Source of the DNA: Planctomycetota bacterium
Lineage (GTDB): Bacteria; Planctomycetota; SBBH01; JACQRN01
DNA: 12,367 bases
Direction of reading: 5' to 3'
Assembly: GCA_016206515.1 (NCBI GenBank)
Contig: JACQRN010000293.1
Span: 1 to 12,367, forward strand
Part shown: positions 1-5,848 of the stretch, piece by piece
How the letters are laid out: the number at the start of each line of letters is the position of its first letter
Numbering within the stretch: the stretch's first letter is position 1
The notes under the pieces: generated by a model
Told to the model about the DNA's origin: nothing
What the model saw: only the letters and a program-made list of their open reading frames with translations
Databases searched by the model: none
Position numbers and translations under genes: made by a program

Positions 1-1343
1 TACCAGGAGCGCCCCGGCACCCCGTACCCGCTCCCGTGGTCCGCGCGCGAGCGATGCCACGGGGTCTGATCCGTCGCATTGCCCGGATAGACGTAGGTCG
101 AGTCCTGGGCGAGCGTGATCCCAGAGGCAGGCGTCGTGTTGTACCAGCCGAACCCTCCGTCCCACCCGCCGGTCCCCTCCCACACATCCAGGTAAACGCC
201 TCGCAGGCCGAGGAGGACCGCCGACAACACCTCCCGCGACGCCCCGTTCACGTTGACCGGAGCGCGCGGCTCCAGGAGGTCTGCGTCTCCCAGCCTCAAC
301 TGCCTCCACGCGTAGACGAAATTGCGCTCCCACGAAAGGGGGTAGTCGTGGGTCCCTTCCCAATCGTTCGAGTACCGGACCGTCTGCGTCCAGGGGGACG
401 CCTCGGTCCCGAGCCCCGCGACGCCGCCGGAGACCGGCAGCCCCGAGATCGTCGCCGGAGTGTTCGCCCCGCTGCGGTGCCGGTCGTCGACGGCGAGAAA
501 CCGGTTCGGGCGCTCGTCCATCGGCTGCGGCCGCGCCAGCTTCCCGTCCACCCACGCGTGGAGCGTCAGGTACCTCTCGAACGCCGCGTACCGCGCGTCC
601 CCGAGCGCGGTGCGCAGGGCGTCCGCCGTCACGTACCCCCCCGCAGGCCGGACCCCTACGATCTGGTCCCCCAGCGTGCCCGGGATCGCCCCCGTCACCG
701 TCGTGTCGAGATTGTTCAGGAGCCTCACCAGCCAGCCGTTCGGACCTCCCGGCCCCGTGTCCTTGTGGTACGGCGTCCCGGCCGGGGAGAGAGCAGCGTC
801 GAGGCGCCCACCGTTCACGTGAATCCTCGTGTTGGCGTCCTCGATCCGGAGGGAGAAGGTGTCCCCATGCGCCGACAGGGCGCCCCGCAAACGACCGGAC
901 CACCCGTCGTGCACGCCGTTCCCGTTGCGGTCCTGCGTGGCCGGGGAGAAGGCGTCCCCGGCCGGCACGTACACGCCATCGTCGACGAGGACGGTGTACG
1001 CCTCCCCGGCGCCCCCCGGCGACCCGGCGTTGTACGACGGGTTGTGCGAGACCGTCAGGGGGACGGAAGCCGGATCCCGGTACGTCCAGTCGTCGGCGGC
1101 CCGGCCGGGGGGCGCGGCCCCGAGGTGGGGCCGGGGCGTGGGGTCAACGCGCAGCCGGCACGACGCGTACTCCATCCCCGACCTCGACAGGAGGAGCGCA
1201 CGGGACGACTCGACCACCGCGCGCGCCACCCCGCGGCTGACCTTCGACAGGTCCGCGAGCACCATGGTCACGAACAGAAGAAGAACGAGCAGCGCGCTCA
1301 CGAGGATGAGGACGATGCCGCGCGCCGGGTGGGAACGGGTCAT
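1..1343 (-). CDS. GspK/PilX-like pseudopilin (partial, runs off left edge)
   Basis: The minus-strand frame is open from ATG at 1343-1341 to the window edge, giving 447 residues and no stop. The N-terminus looks like a type IV prepilin: basic residues 1-8, a Gly9/Ile10 prepilin-peptidase-like site, then a hydrophobic helix to about residue 30. The usual Glu at mature position +5 is Leu14, as is typical of GspK, the minor pseudopilin at the tip of type II secretion pseudopili. Other GspK-like signs are the ...IEDANTRIHVNG stretch (168-178) and APVNVNGASREVLSAVL (361-377), which resembles the NVNTA..VL segment. Residues 138-147 (DRNGNGVHDG) resemble a calcium-binding DxDxDGxxD loop. GspK is usually about 300-350 residues, so this is long. 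The gene overlaps the anti-sigma gene by ATGA; a GGAG lies 11 bases before the start. A PilX-like pilin assembly protein is the alternative. Confidence 0.72.
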   Translation of the reverse strand, partial: MTRSHPARGIVLILVSALLVLLLFVTMVLADLSKVSRGVARAVVESSRALLLSRSGMEYASCRLRVDPTPRPHLGAAPPGRAADDWTYRDPASVPLTVSHNPSYNAGSPGGAGEAYTVLVDDGVYVPAGDAFSPATQDRNGNGVHDGWSGRLRGALSAHGDTFSLRIEDANTRIHVNGGRLDAALSPAGTPYHKDTGPGGPNGWLVRLLNNLDTTVTGAIPGTLGDQIVGVRPAGGYVTADALRTALGDARYAAFERYLTLHAWVDGKLARPQPMDERPNRFLAVDDRHRSGANTPATISGLPVSGGVAGLGTEASPWTQTVRYSNDWEGTHDYPLSWERNFVYAWRQLRLGDADLLEPRAPVNVNGASREVLSAVLLGLRGVYLDVWEGTGGWDGGFGWYNTTPASGITLAQDSTYVYPGNATDQTPWHRSRADHGSGYGVPGRSW

Positions 1344-2161
1344 CGCGCCACATTCTCCGGACCGAGGTCAGCCGCGGAGAGCCCCCCCGACGCGAGCAGG
1401 ATCGCCTCCAGCCATCTGGCCCGCGTAGCGTCCCCTGCCGCGACCGCGGCGCGGCGCTCGTCAAGGAGGGCGCACAGATCGCCCGGCCCCGAGACGGGGC
1501 GCCCCTGCTGCACCAGGACCCCCATCCCCGCCACGGCGTGGGCGCTCCATCCCGCGCGGAGATCCTCGGCGCGCCCCTGTGCCTCCACGCGGACCACCCC
1601 CTCCGACACCTCCACGGAGGCGACCGCCTCCCCCGACGACAGGACGGCCGTCCGGACGGAGAAGGCGGTCCCGAGAACGCGGACGTCCATCGCGGCGGTC
1701 TCCACGACGAACCCGCCCCCCCCGTGGGGGACTTGCGCGGCGAGCGCGCCGCGCTCCAGCCGGATGCGCCTGCGCTCGCCGGGCCTCCGGGCGACGTCGG
1801 CGACGTGCGTCCCGGAGGCCAGGGCCAACTCCGTACCGTCGCCGAGGCGGAGGGTCTCTCCGAGCGCGGACACGATCCGACCACCGCGGGAGTCGATATC
1901 GTCCGCGCGCAGCCGCCCCGTCGCGTAGACGGCAACCCCCGCCGCCAGGAGGGCCGCCGCCGCGGCGCGCCACGCCCGACCGCTCACCCCGCGCGCGGGG
2001 CGGGCCGCGCCCACCTCTCCCGAAGCGGCCGCCCCGATTACGACGTGCCGGCACTCCTCGCACGAGGCGAGGTGCGCTTCGACCCCACCGTCCTGGCGCC
2101 CGGCGGACAGATACGCGGCCAGGTCGAGGGGATCGGGGCAGGAGGCTGGCGTCCCGGTCAT
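1340..2161 (-). CDS. Anti-sigma factor, zinc-finger plus FecR domain
   Basis: A 273-residue, single-pass inner-membrane regulator predicted to hold the upstream ECF sigma factor inactive. Residues 10-40 form the cytoplasmic anti-sigma part, with an H-x3-C-x2-C zinc motif (His30, Cys34, Cys37). Residues 63-82 are one Ala/Val/Leu-rich membrane span. Residues about 95-212 match the FecR domain: LGDGTELALASGT (106-118), RLERGALAAQV (134-144), FVVETAAMDVRVLGTAFSVR (151-170), and VEVSEGVVRV (183-192). The C-terminal 60 residues are of unknown role. It follows the sigma gene by 34 bases and its stop overlaps the pseudopilin start by ATGA, so the three are probably one operon. No strong ribosome site precedes the ATG at 2161; translation may depend on the sigma gene. 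The family assignment is firm; the inducing signal cannot be seen. Confidence 0.85.
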   Translation of the reverse strand: MTGTPASCPDPLDLAAYLSAGRQDGGVEAHLASCEECRHVVIGAAASGEVGAARPARGVSGRAWRAAAAALLAAGVAVYATGRLRADDIDSRGGRIVSALGETLRLGDGTELALASGTHVADVARRPGERRRIRLERGALAAQVPHGGGGFVVETAAMDVRVLGTAFSVRTAVLSSGEAVASVEVSEGVVRVEAQGRAEDLRAGWSAHAVAGMGVLVQQGRPVSGPGDLCALLDERRAAVAAGDATRARWLEAILLASGGLSAADLGPENVAR

Positions 2162-2195
2162 CCGAACCCGTAAAGGGAGCGGGCGACCCTCCCCT

Positions 2196-2735
2196 TTACA
2201 ACAAATCCCGGAGTTTCTTGCGCGCGCGGGCGAGCGCGACCCCGACGTTCGTCGCGCTCATCCCCAGGATCGCCGCGATCGTCGCGATCCCCTGCCCATC
2301 GAGATGGAAGAGGGTCAGGAGGAAGCGGTCCCGCGCCGGCAGGAGATCCATCCCGCCGCGAAGCCGATCGAGATCCTCCCGCCGGATCGCCTCCTCCTCC
2401 GGGGTGGGGGAAGGGGCGCGCTCCGGCGGCGGCACGCCGAGGCGACGTTCGCGCAGGGAGCGCCGCGCCCTCTGGGCCGCCAGGATCCACAGCCACAGGC
2501 GGACGGGGGCGGGCCCGAGCGCGGCACGACGCAGGATCCTGCGGTCCCCCCCCGCCAGTTCGGCGACGACCTGCGAGGCGACCTCCTCCGCCTCCGCGTC
2601 GGGGGAGGGGACGCCGGAGCGCGCGAGGACCCGCCGCGCGGAGGCGAGGAGAACCGGCCGGAACCGCGCGTCGAACTCCCTCCAGGCCAGGTCGGCCCCG
2701 TCCGCGCACGCCGTAACGAGGGCAGGGTCGTCCAT
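2196..2735 (-). CDS. ECF (extracytoplasmic function) RNA polymerase sigma factor
   Basis: A 179-residue sigma-70 family protein of group 4 (ECF) size with only regions 2 and 4. Residues about 18-95 form region 2, including AWREFDARFRPVLLASARRVL and the RLWLWILAAQRARRSLRERR helix (79-98). A Pro/Glu-rich linker (100-118) follows. Residues 127-178 form region 4, with LLPARDRFLLTLFHLDGQG and the helix-turn-helix around IATIAAILGMSATNVGVALARARKKL. It directs RNA polymerase to stress or envelope promoters once released by its partner, here the anti-sigma factor encoded immediately downstream. The gene is divergent from the chemosensory operon, with only 22 bases between the annotated starts. No clear Shine-Dalgarno or canonical ECF promoter was recognised upstream. 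Confidence 0.85.
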   Translation of the reverse strand: MDDPALVTACADGADLAWREFDARFRPVLLASARRVLARSGVPSPDAEAEEVASQVVAELAGGDRRILRRAALGPAPVRLWLWILAAQRARRSLRERRLGVPPPERAPSPTPEEEAIRREDLDRLRGGMDLLPARDRFLLTLFHLDGQGIATIAAILGMSATNVGVALARARKKLRDLL

Positions 2736-2871
2736 CGGGACGTTACACTACCCGCCGATGGCGATCACAGAGAGGACGGTCCCGTCGCACACCGGGGTGG
2801 CGAGCCACACAGTGGCGAGCCACACGGTGGCGAGCCACACGGGACGCGCGACGCTCGCCGACGCGCAGAGG
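2736..2871. promoter_or_regulatory. Divergent junction between sigma operon and chemosensory operon
   Basis: The sigma factor reads leftward from 2735 and cheW rightward from 2758, so promoters for both directions must lie here or inside the neighbouring genes. If cheW actually starts at the in-frame ATG at 2872, the whole 136-bp stretch is non-coding, including the palindromic repeats at 2797-2841. A weak TACACT (2744-2749) resembles a -10 element but has no matching -35 box. This is a positional call, not a recognised promoter. Confidence 0.3.
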
Positions 2872-3378
2872 ATGGCGGCGGAGGGCGAGGGGCTCATCCC
2901 CGGCGGGGACGGCCGCCCGTCCAGGAAGTTCCTCCGCGTCCGGATCGGGAAGACCCCCCTGGCGCTCCCGCTGGAGGGGGTCCGCGAGGTGCTCCCCTGC
3001 CCGCCGCGCACACGCCTGTACCGCCTCGACGCGATCGTCGTCGGGTTGTGCGCGGTCCGGGGCGACATCGTCGCGATCCTCGACCTGGACCCGGTGGCGC
3101 CTCTGGAGACGACCGACCGGGCGAACGCGCCGTGGCTGGCGGTCCTGCACGAGGGGGAACGGACCTGCGGGATCCTGGCGCACGAGATGATGGGGATCGC
3201 CACGGTCGAGGCCGGGGCGATCGCGCCTCTGGTCAGCGCCGGGGGCGAGGCGGAGGCGTACCTGGAGGGGGCGCTTCCCGCCGACGGTCCCCTTCCGCCG
3301 ATGGGGATCCTGCGGGTCGGCGCATGGATGGGCCAGGCGAGGGTGCGGCGGCTGGCGGGCGAGGAGGTTTCCGGATGA
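2758..3378 (+). CDS. cheW: CheW-like coupling protein 1
   Basis: A 206-residue cytoplasmic scaffold that links the chemoreceptor to the kinase CheA. The CheW fold covers about residues 57-200: KFLRVRIGKTPLALPLEGVREV (57-78), VVGLCAVRGDIVAILDL (94-110), WLAVLHEGERTCGILAHEMMGI (126-147), and a C-terminal PMGILRVGAWM strand. Residues 1-45 are not CheW-like and hold three VASHT repeats. The start is uncertain: ATG 2758 has no Shine-Dalgarno, GTG 2797 lies in the first repeat, and ATG 2872 (168 residues, closer to family size) follows an AGAGG placed too near. It is the first gene of the operon, and its stop overlaps the MCP start (ATGA). The CheW assignment is firm; the first 38 residues are doubtful. 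Confidence 0.85.
   Translation: MAITERTVPSHTGVASHTVASHTVASHTGRATLADAQRMAAEGEGLIPGGDGRPSRKFLRVRIGKTPLALPLEGVREVLPCPPRTRLYRLDAIVVGLCAVRGDIVAILDLDPVAPLETTDRANAPWLAVLHEGERTCGILAHEMMGIATVEAGAIAPLVSAGGEAEAYLEGALPADGPLPPMGILRVGAWMGQARVRRLAGEEVSG
2797..2841. repeat. Three tandem 15-bp palindromic units
   Basis: Units lie at 2797-2811, 2812-2826 and 2827-2841. Each is GTGGCGAGCCACAC plus A or G, so they differ at one base only. Within each unit GTGGC and GCCAC are perfect inverted arms around GA. If translated they encode VASHT three times. They sit upstream of the CheW fold at the divergent operon junction, where they could be operator sites, RNA hairpins or a coding minisatellite. Confidence 0.9.
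3361..3367 (+). promoter_or_regulatory. Ribosome binding site of the MCP gene
   Basis: GAGGAGG lies 7 bases before the ATG at 3375, inside the last codons of cheW. It fixes the MCP start and the ATGA overlap. Confidence 0.75.
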
Positions 3379-4589
3379 GTCCCGAACGGAAGCGCGTCGG
3401 AGGGTTCAGCCTGGCGGGGAAGTTCACCCTGGTCGCGATCGGGGGGATGCTCGTCGTCTGCGCGATCTTCCCGGTCGCCCAGCAGCTCCCGGGCTTCTCA
3501 TGGGCCGGCGAGAACCGCGTCCTGTTCTACGTCATCCCGTGCCTCCTGCTGATGATGCTCGCCACCGGGATCCTCGCGCGGCGGGTCGTCCGGCCCTTGC
3601 AGGAGCTCGAGCGGGCGATCGCGAAGATCGAGCGCGACTACGACCTGACGCAGAGGGCGCGGGCGCTCTCGGGCGACGAGGTCGGGCAGGTCGCCTCGAG
3701 CCTCAACCAGCTCCTCGACTGGATGGCGGAGCTGGTCCTCCAGATCCAGCGCACCAGCGGTCGCCTCGGGGAGTTCTCGGGGGGGCTGCTCGAGGCGGCC
3801 CGCCAGCTGTCGGGGGGCGCCGGATCCCAGCAGAAGGAGATGGAGAGCGCCTCGTCGGCCACCAGCGAGCTGTCCGCGTCGATCCGGATGGTCGAGGAGA
3901 AGGCGAAGCGCGCGGTGCAGTCGGCCGAGCAGGGGGGCGAACTCGTCCAGAAGACGCGCCTGGGGATGAAGGAGATCCGCGAACGGGTGCAGGCGACCCA
4001 CCAGAAGCTGCAGGATCTGGGCGAGGGGAGCAAGGCGGTCGGCGCGATCGTCGCGGCGATCACAAAGATCTCGGAGCAGACGTCGCTGCTGTCGCTCAAC
4101 GCCTCCATCGAGGCGGTCCGCGCCGGGGAACACGGCAAGGGGTTCACGGTGGTCGCCGAGGAGATCAGCAAGCTGGCCGAGCGCGCGGCGAAGTCGACGA
4201 AGGATATCGAGGAGCTGATCTACACGATGCAGGAGCGCACGCGGGAATCGCTCGACGCGATGGGAGTCGTCGCGCAGGAGGTCGAGCGCGGCAGCGCCGC
4301 CTCGGACGACACCGGCGCCCGGTTCGGGGAAATCGTCAACCTCATCCGGGGAACCTCGACCGCGGTCCAGGAGCAGAGCGTCGCGGCGAGCGAGATCACA
4401 TCGGTCATGACGCGGATCCTGCAACTGTCCCGCGACACGGTCCGGTCCACCGACGCGGTCGTGTCGCAGGGGGGCCAGCTCAAGCAGATCGCCGGCAAAC
4501 TCGACGCCCTTGTCCAGCGCTTTCGCGTCGGCGAGGGCTCGGCCGGAACCGGTGCGGCCGGGACCGGCGCGGCCGGCCCCGCGGCATGA
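3375..4589 (+). CDS. Methyl-accepting chemotaxis protein with minimal periplasmic loop
   Basis: A 404-residue chemoreceptor. Two membrane spans (about residues 17-37 and 48-68) are separated by only about ten residues, so there is no room for a periplasmic ligand domain. A HAMP domain follows (about 69-123), then a long coiled-coil signalling domain. The hairpin tip that contacts CheA and CheW is recognisable at residues 232-252 (ISEQTSLLSLNASIEAVRAGE), followed by GKGFTVVAEEISKLAERAAKS. A likely methylation helix is around 155-172, with Glu/Gln and Ser/Ala residues. No C-terminal NWETF-type tether is present; the tail is a Gly/Ala/Thr repeat (TGAAG units). It is flanked by cheW and cheR with 4-base overlaps. 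It may sense membrane state or a partner protein rather than a periplasmic ligand. Confidence 0.92.
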   Translation: MSPERKRVGGFSLAGKFTLVAIGGMLVVCAIFPVAQQLPGFSWAGENRVLFYVIPCLLLMMLATGILARRVVRPLQELERAIAKIERDYDLTQRARALSGDEVGQVASSLNQLLDWMAELVLQIQRTSGRLGEFSGGLLEAARQLSGGAGSQQKEMESASSATSELSASIRMVEEKAKRAVQSAEQGGELVQKTRLGMKEIRERVQATHQKLQDLGEGSKAVGAIVAAITKISEQTSLLSLNASIEAVRAGEHGKGFTVVAEEISKLAERAAKSTKDIEELIYTMQERTRESLDAMGVVAQEVERGSAASDDTGARFGEIVNLIRGTSTAVQEQSVAASEITSVMTRILQLSRDTVRSTDAVVSQGGQLKQIAGKLDALVQRFRVGEGSAGTGAAGTGAAGPAA

Positions 4590-4609
4590 GGGGGACCGGC
4601 TCGGCCGGG
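4548..4609. repeat. 15-bp TGAAG-coding repeats across the MCP-cheR junction
   Basis: Full units lie at 4548-4562 (ACCGGTGCGGCCGGG), 4563-4577 (ACCGGCGCGGCCGGC) and 4595-4609 (ACCGGCTCGGCCGGG). A partial unit at 4533-4547 precedes them. The first two encode TGAAG twice at the end of the MCP. The last encodes TGSAG at residues 4-8 of CheR, in the same codon phase although cheR is in another frame. Most copies have CCGGC/GCCGG arms around three bases. The same unit recurs at 12051-12080. Confidence 0.8.
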
Positions 4610-5848
4610 GCCGTCCAATCCGGGGACGTCGAGCGTCTCTGCGCGTGGCTGCACGCCGCCTGCGGGGTGCTCGCCGGGAGCGAACGGCACGGACTCCTGG
4701 CCGACCTGCTCTCCGAGCGCACGAGGGAGGGCCGGTGCGCCTCCGCGCGCGACTACCTCGACCGCATGGAGGCCGCCCCCGCCGGCGACGCGGAGCGGGC
4801 GCTCCTCCTCGACAGGGTGCTGGTCCACGAGACCTCCTTCTACCGGGCGCACGCGGATCTCGACGCGCTGCTGTCGGTCCTCGCCGACCGGCCGGGGGGG
4901 GCGCCGCAGCCCAAGGCGCCCCTGCGCCTCTGGAGCGCGGGGTGCGCCGGCGGCCAGGAGCCGTTCACGCTGGCGATGGTCCTGCACGAGCGGTTCGGCG
5001 ACGCGCCGTTCGACGTCCTCGGCACCGACGTGAGCGACGAGGCGATCCGGCGCTCGCGCGAGGGGCGCTTCGACGAGCGGCAGGCCGCCGCGCTCCCGGA
5101 GCGCCTGCGCGCGCGGTACCTCGCCCCCGACCCGGAGGCGCCCGGGCAGCGGCGGATCGACCCGGCCCTCGCGCGCCGCGTCCGCTTCCAGGTCCACAAC
5201 CTGGTCAAGGATCCGTTCCCCGGCACGTTCGATGCGGTCTTCTGCCGTAACGTCACGATCTACTTCGACGCGCCGACGCGGGAACGTGTGCTGTCGGGTT
5301 TCCGCGCGTCGCTCGCCCGTCCCGGATTCCTCTTCCTCGGATCCGCCGCCTCGCTTCTCGATCCGCCGGAGGGGTACGACCTGATGTGGGAGGGGGAATC
5401 GCTCGTCTTCGTCGCGGGACCGGCGGGTCCGACGCCCCGGATCCGCGCCGAACCCCCGACCGCGCGGAGCGCCGGGCCCGAGTCCGCGCGCCGCGCGCCC
5501 CCCGCCGGCGACCGGATCCTGGCGCTCTCCCTGCGCACCGCCTCCCCCGGCGCGGCGGCGCCCTCCGCGGGGGTGCGCGCCCAGCTGTCGCGCCTCCTGG
5601 CGTCCCCCGTGAGGCGGATCGTCCTCGACATCGAGCGGACCGGCTGGCTCGACCTCGATGCGCTCACCGACCTGCGGCGCGCCCTGCGCGCCCTGCTGGC
5701 GGACGGACGCCGCGTCCACCTCGTCGCCTCCGGCGCCGCAGCGCTCCGCCAGGCGCGGAAGATCGAGCCGGACGCCTCGGCCCCGGTCTTCCCGAGCCTG
5801 GCCGCGGCACGAGAAGGGTTCGAGGACACGCGCGAGGCATCGGAATGA
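4586..5848 (+). CDS. cheR: CheR-type methyltransferase with C-terminal STAS-like domain
   Basis: A 420-residue protein. Residues about 14-280 match CheR, which methylates receptor glutamates using S-adenosylmethionine: VHETSFYRAHADL (80-92), the SAM-binding LWSAGCAGGQEPFTLAM (115-131), VLGTDVSDEAI (144-154), and FDAVFCRNVTIYFD (215-228). The usual GEEP reads GQEP, a common variant, so activity is likely. After a Pro/Ala-rich linker (280-308), residues about 310-412 look like a STAS domain: RRIVLDIERTGWLDLDALTDLRRAL and RRVHLVASGAAALRQARKI, ending in FPSLAAAREGFE. The DSSG loop that is phosphorylated in SpoIIAA-type proteins reads DLDA, with no serine. The start ATG overlaps the MCP stop (ATGA) and the stop overlaps cheA. 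The CheR call is firm; the STAS call is by pattern only. Confidence 0.88.
   Translation: MRGTGSAGAVQSGDVERLCAWLHAACGVLAGSERHGLLADLLSERTREGRCASARDYLDRMEAAPAGDAERALLLDRVLVHETSFYRAHADLDALLSVLADRPGGAPQPKAPLRLWSAGCAGGQEPFTLAMVLHERFGDAPFDVLGTDVSDEAIRRSREGRFDERQAAALPERLRARYLAPDPEAPGQRRIDPALARRVRFQVHNLVKDPFPGTFDAVFCRNVTIYFDAPTRERVLSGFRASLARPGFLFLGSAASLLDPPEGYDLMWEGESLVFVAGPAGPTPRIRAEPPTARSAGPESARRAPPAGDRILALSLRTASPGAAAPSAGVRAQLSRLLASPVRRIVLDIERTGWLDLDALTDLRRALRALLADGRRVHLVASGAAALRQARKIEPDASAPVFPSLAAAREGFEDTREASE

Noticed and set aside
36..1928. Long plus-strand open frames opposite the pseudopilin and anti-sigma genes
   Set aside because: They are Arg/Pro-rich with no recognisable domain and are mirror frames of well-supported minus-strand genes in GC-rich DNA.
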